Source: Polytrichum commune | Taxonomy: Eukaryota > Streptophyta > Polytrichopsida > Polytrichales > Polytrichaceae | Assembly: GCA_950295325.1 (NCBI GenBank) | Contig: OX485807.1 | Coordinates: 34,130,440-34,194,439 of the forward strand | Direction of reading: 5' to 3' | DNA length: 64,000 nucleotides | Shown: one piece after another, positions 24,223 to 36,319 of the stretch | Numbering within the stretch: position 1 is the stretch's first letter | Layout: each line of letters starts with the position of its first letter | The notes under the pieces: model-generated | The model's input: the letters and a program-made list of their open reading frames with translations, nothing else | The model's database searches: none | Told to the model about the DNA's origin: nothing | Translations under genes and position numbers: made by a program

Positions 24223-24590
24223 TACACTAAATATGATATTTAGGGTCACCAATTCTAATTGTCTTGCTCAATGCTAATTGTAAACCACCCGTGTAGTGTC
24301 ACCACCACTAAATGTAAACCTAACGTTATTTGTCATCCCTTGTAGTTTTTTGGCATTATAGATTTACAATGTTGCAATACACGGCCACTTACTACATAGT
24401 TTTTCATCCACGACATCATCTCATTACAAAACCGTTAGGATGTATAATGTACCAGTTTGTAAAAGTATTTCACTACAAAAACGTAAGTTGGAACGACAAT
24501 ATTTGTAAACTTGTTCATGAGAAGTGTCATTAGAAAAGTTACCATGATGACATTGAATACCATGTGACAATGAACACTATATTTAGTGTA
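24223..24590. mobile_element. MITE of the TACACTAAATA family
   Basis: Starts 'tacactaaatatgatattta' and ends 'acactatatttagtgta'. About 368 bp with no coding content. Confidence 0.7.
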
Positions 24591-25955
24591 GTCCCACCGG
24601 AGGATGAATGGGGGAATACTACGACGAACAAATAGATGGATGAATGCGTGCTAGATAGGTTTAATGTGGACCCAACATTTTGGAGGCACAAATGGTGTGG
24701 TGTGGGCCCTTTTTGGAATACAAGCACTCGACGGTTGAAATTGCAAGGGAATAAGGACGAACCTTTTACTTATAAGGGATATCAACAAAGTAAAGGCCGC
24801 TTGGGAATCAACACAAAGATTCATTTGAAGCCCAACATAAGGTATGTGGGCCTTATGTCATCACTCTTCTTAACTTCTAAATGCTTTTTTGGGGACTTAC
24901 ATGCCCCAATTTCTATGCATTTTGTATAGTTAACCTATCCAAAATGGTACAATTCTTTTTATCATAAGTTAGATACGATGACGAAGCATCTTCTTCCCGT
25001 ATTTGTTTCTTTGAAAAAACAATATAATGAGTGGCTTAAAGAATTTTCATTGTGGGAAGAGGTTACACCGTCCAGTCAGACCACGTGTCCATATTGGTAC
25101 TAATTGGCACGTCAACAAATCATGGGGTGACACCTCACCAACCCAATGACCTTCTAGTCTAGGAAAATATTTGAGGTTTCACATGTCATAGCGTGATTTC
25201 ACATAGCATAGCTCGATGAATTGAGCCTTTTTAATAGATATATTATAGTGATTTAAGGGGTATATGACAAGGCTCGTGGTTAAGATATTACACCATAAAG
25301 ACATGTGTTGCAATAAGATAGGGCTCTATATTTTGAATGTAAACATATAGGTTTGATAAGTAGTATGACTTGGAGGGTCTATGTGATTGCACAAAGAGGA
25401 ATAAAATCCTCACTTTGTCATGTTATGTATATTTTGTGTCTCAACTTTAAATTTGGAACCTGAAATGATAATCTTTGTGACATGCAATGGTTAACCAAAG
25501 ACAATTCCCAAGCCAATCCAATGACAACATTGTCTGTGGGTTTGGAAGTTCCCACATACTTTAGGTCGACTCTAGTCGAACTTCTTCCATCCAATTGTTT
25601 GCAAGTGTAACAATTCTAAGTCCATCCAAAAGTGGGTATGGTGTTCAAGTGGTGTTTGCAACTTCTTAAAGGTTGATTGACTAATTTATGGATGGTCTAC
25701 ACATGTTTAAAGCGTCTTCATCAGGAATTGCACCTCTCTGTTCTCAAATATATATAAGAATCACCATGCCAAGTGGGAAGTTGGGATGATGATGTGATGG
25801 CAATGTAGAATACATACTTGGCAAGAGATGATCCCTTGGGTCACACGTGGACAAGAGTTACTTGACACTCTAATTTTTTTTGGGTACTATCCCCACCCAC
25901 AAAGCCCATATGTTTTCAAAATCGTTATTTCCAAACATTTGCACTCCATAGGTGG
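24591..25955. other. Non-coding region
   Basis: Short frames only (for example 24636-24929 plus, 97 codons, unrecognised). No supported gene or element. Confidence 0.5.
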
Positions 25956-25964
25956 GACAAGCAT

Positions 25965-26435
25965 CATGGTTGCTTTACACACAGACCAAGAGCCGTGACC
26001 ATGAAAAATCTAATGGCCCATAAAAATCACCCAAAGGCCGTACTATGGGAAATAGAAATCCAACTTTTTATTTGATGGGCCCTCAAGCTTACTGTAGAGT
26101 GAAAGTGGAGGGACCACGACATATGTTTGGGTTCGGGGCCCCACCATGACAAAATAATATTTCTAGTAGTTATCGACAATTAATTGATTGCCATGGTCCC
26201 TAGTTTTGCATGAGATCCACCTCTTTCGATGGACCCCAGTGCAATATATGGTAGACCACGAGGCATTATCCTCTCGATGCCATGTAGAATTTTCATCCAT
26301 TCAAATTCCTTTGGTCCCTCATGCTTTCAAGAGTCTAGTATATTGTGAAGTTGGACTGTCTCCAACTTCTTGACCAATTACATAATTTGTATATCACGGG
26401 GTTAAGGGCCCTCAAGCTCTCATGTAAAGTGGCTT
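25965..26435. mobile_element. MITE of the GGGCCACTTCACAC family, degraded ends
   Basis: Contains the family core 'caagagccgtgaccatgaaa', then 'ggaccacgaca', 'atgccatgtagaattttcatc', and the right end 'tcatgtaaagtggcttta'. The terminal bases are less conserved than at 33213-33713. Confidence 0.6.
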
Positions 26436-26502
26436 TAAACCTAGAAAGCCGATTACTGAGAGAATATTCATAGAGAGATAATTGGAGACAAGGGCTCCTA
26501 CA

Positions 26503-27267
26503 ATCTAACCTCGTTAATACGACACTCGTTTATATGACACCCTCGATATTACGACACATTTTTGCACAATCAAACTTTTTAGTGCAAAACTCCCTCTTTT
26601 ATACAACTACAACACTCGATAATGCAACATTTAGAATCTCCGTTTTGTCATATTAAAGAGGTATTTAATGCTAAAATTCCTTTCATCTATGTTATGTACA
26701 TCTAGAATACATCCATTTTCACTTGAGAATTACTTGGGAACTTCACTTATCATTGGGAACTTAAATGAGAATTAGGGTTACTAGTGTAGAATGGACATGG
26801 TTAGGGTTAGAGTGGCCTCCTACATAGTATACTGCCTTATACACGGGTGATATAGTATCACCAATATCTTGATGCGAAACGTCATGCATCATTTTTGTCC
26901 AGTTTCTTATCAGAGAACTCCTCATATTTTGGTGTTGATGAAATTATTAGTTTCCAAAAGTTAGTAGGGAATCTAGATAAGATGATAGTTGCTAACTCGG
27001 GCATGCAACACCATAGATCTTTAAACTCTTATTTCAAGAGTTCGTAAGAACATTTGTTTGGAGTTATAAGTTATTGTTTCATACCATCTATATTGCTTAA
27101 ACTCATTGTATATATATATTTTAAAACTCATATTACTTATGTTTTTGTATTCCCTCAATAGTACAACAATTTTATGCCATTTGTCATATCAATGAGAAGA
27201 CGACACCTCGATAATACAACTTTTCTTTTGTGTTTCCCAACCGTGTCATACTAAAGAGGGAGAATAG
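26503..27267. mobile_element. pogo-like (Tc1/mariner superfamily) non-autonomous element
   Basis: Left end CAATCTAACCTCGTTAATAC and right end (reversed) CTATTCTCCCTCTTTAGTAT both continue with GACAC. Both ends are flanked by TA (26501-26502, 27268-27269), the expected duplication. Subterminal 'cctcgatattacgacac' and 'cctcgataatacaac' repeats resemble the CCTCTATAAAT-type ends of plant pogo relatives. No transposase frame survives in the 765 bp. Confidence 0.6.
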
Positions 27268-28475
27268 TAGTAGACTCAATATCCGATATCAACCGATATT
27301 GCTTCTCATCCACAATACTTTCTATAATTGGTGCTCATCAGTCAAGTGGATTCGATGTACTCATGGAAATGCCCTTCTACTTGCTCAATGTACTACTTGC
27401 CACAAGGGCCAAATGATTTTGGGGTTGTCGAAATTTCCCACATAACTAAATATAGCTTTAAAAATCGAGGGGCTGCCGAGTGAAGACATTGTTTAGTATA
27501 TGAAAAGTTTCAAAGATCTTTCAAGTCGATCCTTGTGTGCTAGGATGTATCTAGTCACCCGTCAATGGATACATGCCACTTGGTGAATGCCCATAGGGCC
27601 TTGGGGTTCGTGGCATTTATCTATCTATCTAAACTTGTCCATTGTGGATGAAGGGGCTCTGGTAAAAACAAGTCCCTTACGAGGTTGAAGGCTGGTTTGT
27701 TCTGATTGGGGTTCAATAGATTGATTCGGAGTCAAACGATTTGCAGATACTTGTTTTCGTGTTATAAAATAGTTCGTTGGTGTTTCCACCTTGTTAATGG
27801 ATGCATTTACGTAGACACCAGAAACCCCTAGCCAAATCCCACCGACTGCAGGTAGGTGTGTAACCCTGTTGTGGGCACTTCCAACTCCACCACCGATTTT
27901 GACCATTGGATTAGCTCGAAATTGTTTCATCCTTCCAATTATTGTTCGGAGAGGTTGGAAATAAGAGAATGGGGGTTTCCAATTCACAACACTTACCAAG
28001 GACGATATAAAAATATGTCTCCTATAAGTTTATGGTTAATTTAAACCAATTTAAACTCGCTAGATTTATAGGAGTACGGTGGCTTAGAATAGAAACCCTC
28101 GTGCTCCGCATAGTAATCAATGTTCTCACCCTCCTCCTTGGTTGGTGTCACGGAGCTTTACTCAAACAATAATGGAGTTATTCGTTGCCTGCTATAGACA
28201 TGAAAAAAAGCAAGTTGTAGGTAGTGTTCTATTAGCAATTGTTGTTTTAGCACACATAATTTTCATGCGACTTGATGTCAAAGAGTCTACGTCGATATCC
28301 AAGTGGTAAGTGTATCTTATGAAGACTATATGCTTGTTGGTTTAGGTATTTACCATTCATTATTCAATCATTTTTTGGTGAATTTCTTTTGGTCATATAT
28401 TTTTTCTTTTTTTCTTTTTTCTTTTACACACATGGAGGAGGAGACAATGATTGTGACAACAACCCCACGGTACTA
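27268..28475. other. Non-coding region
   Basis: A minus frame of 124 codons (27999-27625) is unrecognised and probably chance. 'gcacttccaactccacc' near 27875 matches sequence near 10526. No gene supported. Confidence 0.4.
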
Positions 28476-28478
28476 TAC

Positions 28479-28700
28479 TACACTAAATATGATGTTTAGT
28501 GTCACTAACTATTTGGAGTTATACATTCCTATATCCTTTTACTATTCATGTAAGTTTTTACCAAGTAAATATGTTCATGTTCTAGACTGTCCAAACAACC
28601 AACTCGACCTTTGTTGGTAAAACAATGAGATGTACAATACACGGTTATAGCATTGTGTAACTTCAAATAGTAAGTGACACTAAATATGATGTTTAGTGTA
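28479..28700. mobile_element. MITE of the TACACTAAATA family, well preserved
   Basis: Starts 'tacactaaatatgatgttta' followed by 'gtgtcacta', and ends with the reverse of the same, giving about 29 bp of near-perfect inverted ends. The inner 'actatttggagtta' motif is shared with 12018-12246. At 222 bp it is the cleanest member in the window. Confidence 0.85.
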
Positions 28701-29283
28701 GTTTTGAATGGAATCCGTTATTGGATTAACACTCCAATATGAAGATTATGTTTCTCTATAAATGATCAAACATGCACTCTCAATCACACCCACTATCCAA
28801 CCTATAACAACAATGCGGTTTGTACAAGATTTCTAGTTAGTATTTCCAACTTGGACTTCCAACTAGAGAATATTACACCCGGGCTTAATCACCTAATCGA
28901 CTCCACATCGAAATTAACACATGTACCATAGCTCTCTAGTAGTATGGGCAACATTTTGCCCGCTAATTGATTAAGGTGCAAAAGTAAATTAGGCAACCCA
29001 TAAAATAATAGTTTAAAATTGGGCATATTCAGAAAGTAATTTAAAACAAGTTAGACATTCGTTCAAGTCATTTATTTAATTTATGAATGGATTTCCTAAT
29101 TTCATCTATGGCGGCTACGATTAACCTAAACACTTCCCTTAACCAACATTTCTTACCCTAAAGTTTGTCTTTTACTTATATATCAAGGTTTTGCTTGGCA
29201 ACAAATTTTGCTTTGATTTGATGCTACTTTGTTGGATTCTAGTGAATGTTACTTGCGTTATTGTGATTTTAGACACTTTTTGA
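28701..29283. other. Non-coding region
   Basis: AT-rich; no frame or element recognised. Confidence 0.5.
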
Positions 29284-29646
29284 ATGTTATTTCTTTTTTT
29301 AGACACTCAACAAAATGAGATTCCCAAAAATTTAGGCACCTTCCAAATTAATTATTTTTTGCCCAAGCTGCTAGAGAGCTACGGTATGTACACGGTGGAA
29401 CAAATTATCACTCTTGAGATGACAAAAAATGGGACAAAGATACACAAAGAAAACTCTAGCCAAACTCAAAAATTTCAAAGTGATCGGCCCATTGAATTTG
29501 CATGCGGCATGCTTTGGGATGACGTTATTTGGCAAGTAACAACAAGCTTCAAATTTGAGGTAGACTTTGTTAGAAATTTGGTGCTCGAGTGGGGTGCTTT
29601 GTACGGACAACTCCTTGCACCTCTTATGCAAATTGAATCTATTTGA
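29284..29646 (+). CDS. Unrecognised 120-codon frame
   Basis: Open frame with a varied composition (WDDVIWQVTTSFKFEVDFV, LLESYGMYTVEQIITLE). I find no family, splice signals or neighbours that support it. The overlapping minus frame of the same length suggests the opening may be chance. Kept only as a candidate. Confidence 0.15.
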   Translation: MLFLFLDTQQNEIPKNLGTFQINYFLPKLLESYGMYTVEQIITLEMTKNGTKIHKENSSQTQKFQSDRPIEFACGMLWDDVIWQVTTSFKFEVDFVRNLVLEWGALYGQLLAPLMQIESI

Positions 29647-32331
29647 ATTACTTAAGATCAAAGTGTAGTTATTTTGAGTATGGATGGACATTACCATAAG
29701 GAAATAAACTTGGATATGTTCGTGCCTCATTTACTCAAGTGTTATGTGCAATGACCAACCCATAACATGGCTCAACAAAGTCACAAACCCTCATGTGAGT
29801 GGGCCTAATTTGGTTACTTATCTTGATCAAACACGTATATTTGACATAGACATCAGATTACATGCTTAGACTTTTATTTAACCATGTACCAATGAATGTT
29901 CTCATATGTCCTCTATGGGACCTATACGATCATTATATAAGAAAGAACATATTCACTTTGATGATGAACGAGCTATTCATATCATCTCCAAAATTACTCA
30001 TATAATGGTTACAACCATTATTTGGATATGCTAATCATCTTGTACTAATCATGTGTTTCATATCCTGTGAGAAGTGAGTGCATAACTAAAAGTATGTGTG
30101 TTTAGGCTCACTTACAAGTTATTGTACATGAAGATTCATTGTTAGTGTGGTATGTTACTCACCCAATTTAGTCTTCTTGATATTGAAGTATTTATGAATA
30201 GAAGGATGTTAAAATGTCATCAAAAGACTCTTACAACTACAATCTGCAATAAGCAATGGTATGGTAAATATAGTTGGCCACACTATCAACAAGGGATTCA
30301 TACTAAGAAACATTGGGGATAATATGTGTGTGCACACCATATACGAACCCACATTAAATAACATCATAGGTCCAAGGAAAAAATGATGATATCTCCTTTG
30401 TATCTTGCTCATTCTCCACAAACAAATTGTTTGTCTTGTAAAGCTTCTCGTGCTCTTTCCACGAGTACCAAGATTGCCTCATAGTTTCTAACCATTTGGA
30501 TGTAGTGACCATTTAGAGGTAAGTTGCATCTACCTTCAAGAAATACATCCATGTTGATTTTTTAATGTTTTCTCCATTGATTCTTACCTAGGAAGTTTTA
30601 TTCAAAATTGCAGTTGCTTCCAATTGATACCTTACCAACAACTAGAGGTGAAAGAATGAGAACCTAGTGAGTGGTTGACAATCCAAGTTTGACTAGTGTT
30701 GCATGTTGCTTTGGAGCATGACGGTGTGTATTGTGGGCCACAATGTAGGGATGGAAAGGGTAAGTTACACTATAATATGGTCCACCGTATTACCAAAATC
30801 AATGCAGCAAAATTTGCATCTACATACAACCCTTTCTTTCCAAAGGGAACCATGCGGGCTTTCTCTCAAAAGAGAAGCCGCCATGGAGCCACTTCATGTC
30901 TTCATACATGGGGAGGGAGGGGGGGCACTCAGCATGGAGATTCTTGAATGTCTCAAAAATAAAAAGGTGCAAGTCGCGTTCAATTTTGTTTTCATGTGAA
31001 GGAGAACAATGCTCTGAAGTTTCTATGAAGCTCGTAGAAGATCACTGAGGCTTGAAGGAGGAAGCAAATCTTGAAGCCCCATGTGTTGTCCATTGTAAGG
31101 ATCGAACCATCTTAAGTAGTGTGGGGCAACACCTTAAACCAAAAATGTTTCAAAAGTGACAGTCAAGTTCATTGTGAGAGGCTTTCATCATCTAGTTAAT
31201 GAACTTTGACCACCTCTAGAATATGCATATGAACTCCAAATTTTGAAACACAACTTCTCGCATATGTTAATCCTAAATACACAAAATTTTTTTTTTTCTT
31301 TCATTGAGCTTCCTCATCTTAACCATCATCCAAATCTAGAAAAAAGGGAAACATCATTTCACTAGTTGCCCCAACTCGGGAACTTAAACTTTGCAATTGT
31401 TGGATCTTCTCATATTTTGTTGAAACAAAAATATTTCTTCCCCATATTTTCATAATGGAGTTGGTTTCCATGTATATAAAATGGAAACCATGGTTATGCT
31501 AGAATGTGGAGGGTCATGGACACATGCCGTCAGACTTCGATGTGTCCACTAAAGAGTCTTTAACCTACAAGTGTCAGTCACCACGTGGTTGAAGGCCGGT
31601 GTTGGAAGGAGGAGGAGGAAGTTAAGCTTAGTAGGTGATCCCGGATATGAGAAGATGGGCAGAGCTAGTTGGCACATACAAACCCTACCCCATTGGATTT
31701 CATCTACATTTAGGCAGGTTTGTCCTTATTCACACTAGAACATGGTCGACAAGTGACCTACATGGAAACTCACCCTTGAACCAACCCTTCAACCAATTTA
31801 GTCTATTTTTAGAAACCATTTAAAGTAATGCTTTGCATGATTGACTTAGCAAATTGACTTAAACATAATAAAAAATAATAAAAAATTGTGAGCATGCATT
31901 TGTGATGCATTGTCCACATGAAGAATAATGAATTGGTGACTCACCTCCTCAAACTCAAATAAAAAATCTAGCGGTGAAACCATTCATGAAGCTCCGTGTG
32001 GCCATGTGTCTAATTGTGAGAAGAATCGTAAGAATGAGCTCAAAAAGTTTGATGGGATTCACAAAAGATTCAAACCTATCAAGATTGTTCAAGAGAAACC
32101 AAATTGGCACTTGTGGACAACAATCAAGAAGCGTGAATGGCAGATTTTTTTTTGGTTGCATGGGAAGTTGAAACGTTTACTTTTGGTATTAAGAAATGTG
32201 TTCACACTTGCGTTCATCTATTAGGGGATATTATGCCATACATTTAGGAATTACCATATAGATACTTGCATCGTTAACAAACATGACATAAGATTACTCA
32301 ACATCGGTCGAGTGTTCATTTATGTTTCAAG
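29647..32331. other. Non-coding region
   Basis: Long AT-rich stretch with only short, unassignable frames (two overlapping at 30696-30999). A G-rich spot 'gggagggagggggggcac' lies near 30911. No element ends are recognised. Confidence 0.45.
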
Positions 32332-32681
32332 TACACTAAATAGTGTGGGTCGCACTAATCTCCTAGAGTCCACACTAATTCTCATAATGAGAATTCATGT
32401 GGGCTACATTGATTTCCAACCCACACCAAATTGATAGAAAATTAATGGGGCCCACATTTTTTAGAATGTAGAATAATATTGTGGATGATTATTGAGATTC
32501 ATTTTGCTTTTGTCCTAATAGTAATATCCAATGCGTTTGGTTGGAAGTCTTCATGAAGACTTCGGAGGAGACCCGGGTTTTGGACCCATGTTAATTCCAC
32601 CTTGACTAGAAAATTAGTTTGGCCCACGCTAAGTATTTCCACGCTTGTTTTCCACCCACGCTAATAGGATTATTTAGTGTA
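32332..32681. mobile_element. MITE of the TACACTAAATA family
   Basis: Starts 'tacactaaatagtgtggg' and ends 'aggattatttagtgta'. The interior has alternating 'cacactaat' and 'gggcccacat' blocks like the copy at 42253-42592, so the two form a subfamily. Confidence 0.7.
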
Positions 32682-33209
32682 CTTCACTGCTGTGATGTTG
32701 TCACAAATGTTTGTTATTTGTTGTGCCTATTTAGGTGCGAGATACATTATTCAATTTGTTGAAACTCATGAGACTCTCAACATTGTCACAACTAAATATT
32801 AGCATCTCGTTGTTGGTGAATGCTCGCTTGAGAAAACATGCTAACATTGTTGAATAATGTTCTAAACACTTTATAATGTATTTTGTTAACAAAATGTTGA
32901 TATTAAATTCAATCATTCATGTTTGATTGATTGTATAACGAATACTTCTAACATTGATCATTGCATGAACCAATTTATGGAAGTTGTAAGTTGGACACAA
33001 ACACACCGCACCTCCTCCCTCCTATCATTCAAAACGAGAGTCTCGAGAATGGGTGGTAGCTAAGGTTAAACGAGGACAAGTCAACTCTCATTGATGGACG
33101 GAGAATCTACATGGAATCACACATAGTATGAGTGGATAGCGTTGCTCATGATTGGAAGCTAATAATTTATGGCTTGTTTCAAGGGGACCACAACCGATGA
33201 ATATATAAC
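32682..33209. other. Non-coding region
   Basis: AT-rich spacer, no gene seen. Confidence 0.5.
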
Positions 33210-33212
33210 CAA

Positions 33213-33713
33213 GGGCCACTTCACACACAAGCCAAGAGCCGTGACCATGAAATTGTGAGAGCCCAAAAGCAAAATGTCCAAAGGCCGTCCCAACACACCT
33301 CCAAAATCATGTAGTGTGGTCACGGACCCTCAAGTGTGTAGTGTGAAATCATATGTGATCGGGTCCACAACTGAATCTTATTCCAATGAATTCTATTCAT
33401 GCGGGTCCTCATGCATGATAAAATCAAATAAATCAATGGTTGTGAGCATTCGGAGTGCCATGATCTCCCAGTTGTGTGTTAGGCCTACCTCCAAGAGGTG
33501 GTTTTTCAAAATAGTCCAAGTGACCATGAAACATGATCCATTCGATGCCATGTAGGAATCCATGTAGACTTTACATCCATCTTACATTCACAAACTATGT
33601 TGGTCCCTCAAGCGTAGTGTGAAGCGAACTTGGACTAGCTCCATCTTTTCCACCAATGAGAGTGCTTGAAATGTAGTGGTCACGGGCTCTCTGTCTTGTT
33701 TGTGAAGTGGTCC
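33213..33713. mobile_element. Full-length MITE, GGGCCACTTCACAC family
   Basis: Inverted ends GGGCCACTTCACACACAAG and GGACCACTTCACAAACAAG (right end reversed) bound 501 bp. CAA lies on both sides (33210-33212, 33714-33716) as a likely 3-bp duplication, which suggests PIF/Harbinger. Subterminal 'gccgtgaccatgaaa' and 'gtggtcacgggctct' mirror each other. Related copies: 17826-18317, 25965-26435, 37578-38185. No gene inside. Confidence 0.75.
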
Positions 33714-33716
33714 CAA

Positions 33717-34659
33717 GCTTAAGGCCCTTCTTCACTTGATGCTAAATAGAGGGGTTTTAAGTTGGAAAGAGAGTTGTAGAGTAGAGGCGTCCATAACCGA
33801 TCACTTAAGAGATTTTTTGCCAAATATGGAGAAGTATAAGGTGGTGTATTTTTTTTGTCATGTGTAAGTAGATAGAAATCAAGAGGACTGCAAATTTTGT
33901 AGTTAGTTTTCTTCCTCGATTGAAATTACTATGAATTTTTGAAGCCAGAAGTTGGCTTGAGCATATTACCAATCTCTAGAGTATGCCATTACCGCTCATT
34001 CCCCCTCCCTTTAACATCAAAACCAAGGACATGTGTCCATGGCATTATTGGTTCCGATTTGATTGAACTTCAATCCCAATTTGATCAAATTATGACACTA
34101 TAGGTTCTCAATGGGGTCGTGATTAAGAATAGGTGCTTCGAATATAGTTATTTTGTATTCCAAGCTACTACTAGCAACACTTGCCAATCCTAGGTTGATA
34201 TCCAATGTGGCAAATATAATACTTGGTTTAGCAAATGCTGAACCTATAGCTACTACAAGATGCCCCCCCTCGGTTCTATGTAGTGGTAGCTTACCCACTA
34301 CCCTTGACCTCCAGTGACTGACGTTGTAATACTTGGAAGTTTTATAGAAAAATTGCCTTGCCATGTTGTTTGTTAACAACGGTGGCCCAACATTACACCT
34401 GGGGTAAATGGGAGGTAAACGAAATTCATTCGGTCAATGATCTTATTCAACAACCTATAATTAAGTGGTGTGTGGTTAGGTGTGGATCTAAAAACAACAA
34501 TTAGAGAGACATGTGTTTAAAAGTGATTGGACTACATGTTCAATAATTGATAATCATTCTAGGCTCAATATACACATATTTGGGGGGGGGGGGGGCAAAG
34601 GCAATACATGAACGAACTGTTTTACACACATGTCTTTTTGTTTTCCTTTTTGATAGCAA
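33717..34659. other. Non-coding region
   Basis: No supported gene. A 14-base poly-G run lies at 34582-34595. Confidence 0.45.
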
Positions 34660-34960
34660 ATTGCACAAGGTTATCAAATCCAAATTGAGGCCATAATTGC
34701 TTTCCTCATAATTTTGGAAGATCATATGAATATCTTAATCATTATGAACTCCTCTTGTAGTCATTTAATGGTCATATAGGCCCCCTCCCCCAAATTATGT
34801 TGATTATTGAGCTTAGAATGGTTATCATATTTTGAGCATGGAGTACAATACATTTTGGGCACATGTTTTTTTGATGTCCATTCTTAAAATCACACCTAAC
34901 TACATGCCACTTAGATATTAGTGTCAAATCAAGATAAGTAAATGAATTAGGCACATCTAC
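34660..34960 (+). repeat. Dispersed repeat R1 (longer copy)
   Basis: 'aatccaaattgaggcc', 'tttcctcataattttgg', 'atggtcatataggcccc', 'attatgttgattattgagc' and 'gatgtccattcttaaaat' follow the order seen at 11620-11965 and 7725-7875. Confidence 0.6.
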
Positions 34961-35267
34961 CTTAGTGGATGGAGTTTTAAATAAGACCATGTGAGAATGT
35001 GCACCAAAAAGCACTCAAGTTTTGATGTTGTGGCAGCTTCTTTGGATAAAAACCCACGCCATGTGGGAAGAGCCATTAAAATTCTTAAATTGGTGAGGCC
35101 TGGGAACTAGTTCATCCCACCCGTTGTGTGAACTCACATTGTGAATAAAAGGTTCATAGTTTTTGCAAAGATGATGGGGTTTAACTAGGGTTGAGTGGGG
35201 AGAGACCTTTAGTGTATCACTTGGAGACCTCGCGTGACATGCCTTCACTTAGCCAACATCTCCTAAG
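34961..35267. other. Non-coding spacer
   Basis: Only short frames; nothing recognised. Confidence 0.45.
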
Positions 35268-35632
35268 GGTTGTTTTAGACTACGTGAGGAAGTGCATAGG
35301 TTGGCCCAAGACAACAATATTTGAGGTGGACATGATGGAACAACAATAAAAACAATGCCTCAAGTTGGAGTTCTCCAAAGGCCAAGTTTCTTGTCCGAGG
35401 GTTTGGGGTTGCCCAAGAAACTTGACCTCTGGAGAACTCTCCTAGCAAAATGTGTTGCCATGTTGGCAATCATGTCATTTTTCCATTCATGCTTGAAGTT
35501 CTTCACTAGAGAAGTCTTGGCCGTAGTGCAAACCCCGGCCAATGAAGAGCCCATTTTATAGCCAATCATATTGCTCCATTTCCCTAAACATCTTGATTGG
35601 TGCACTTCTTCACCGTAGTCTAAACCAGCCAT
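35268..35632. mobile_element. Foldback MITE with two nested hairpins
   Basis: Outer inverted ends: 'gttttagactacgtgaggaag' at the left and, reversed, 'gtttagactacggtgaagaag' at the right. Inside, 'ggagttctccaaaggccaag' faces 'cttgacctctggagaact' around 'cttgtccg...gcccaag' (35364-35440). No coding frame fits the structure. The target duplication is not resolved. Confidence 0.65.
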
Positions 35633-35644
35633 GAAGCCCCCTTT

Positions 35645-35960
35645 GCACTAAGTATTTCAGAGCTCGAGTTGAAAGCTTGAACTCACAAATTTTGGGAGTT
35701 TGATGCTTGGATTCAACAAGCTTCCTTCCAAAGCTCGTACTATTGAGAGCCTTCAAGACTCAATAGTGTGAAGAAGTGTAAAGCATGCATGTTTAGAGCA
35801 AGCTATAAGGGGGCATTGAATTTAAACATTGAAGATTTCATGACAAACCAAAGAATGCTCAAAAGTCCATTGACTTGGGAACCACAAAATGGGAGTTCAA
35901 CCTCTTGACTTTAGGAATCGACTCCCACGAGTTAGATTAGGATTTAGACCCTCCGTAACT
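35645..35960 (+). repeat. Dispersed repeat R3
   Basis: 'gagctcgagttgaaagcttg', 'actattgagagccttcaag' and 'gtgtgaagaagtgtaaagc' correspond, inverted, to 19390-19690 in intron 1 of the PQ-loop gene. Confidence 0.5.
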
Positions 35961-36181
35961 AATAAAAAATGGGCTGAGAAGTTGTTCATAATCGTTCCAC
36001 ATGGAGTTCATCAAGGCGCCATCTAAGGTAGATGTGCTTGATTCGGCACCTCATCTTGAACATGCACCCGCTTCTAAGTGGAGAATGGTTGGGTGTGTAG
36101 ATCTAAGACGGACACCAAAAAGGCACGTGTTTAAAAAGGTTGGACTATGTGCTCATAATTATTTAACCATTCTAGACGCAA

Positions 36182-36319
36182 GCATAACATTATTCAGATC
36201 CATAACATTGTTTTGTGGGACTCACAGTATTTCACATTTAGTCCGAAATTGGGAAATATCAAGGAAATATTCCATGGAATACTGTGAGTCCCACATATAT
36301 GGATCTGAATAATGTTATG
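36182..36319. repeat. Long foldback hairpin (~136 nt)
   Basis: Arm 'cataacattattcagatcca' (36183-36202) pairs with 'tggatctgaataatgttatg' (36299-36318). A second arm 'gtgggactcacagtatt' pairs with 'aatactgtgagtcccac'. The loop side contains 'gggaaatat' and 'atattcc', which can also pair. It is either a very short foldback MITE or a hairpin-RNA source. Confidence 0.8.

Noticed and set aside
27625..27999. 124-codon minus frame
   Set aside because: Low-information composition, overlaps a dispersed repeat, no motif or splice context.
34582..34595. Poly-G run as a functional G-quadruplex
   Set aside because: A single homopolymer, prone to slippage and sequencing error; no evidence of function.
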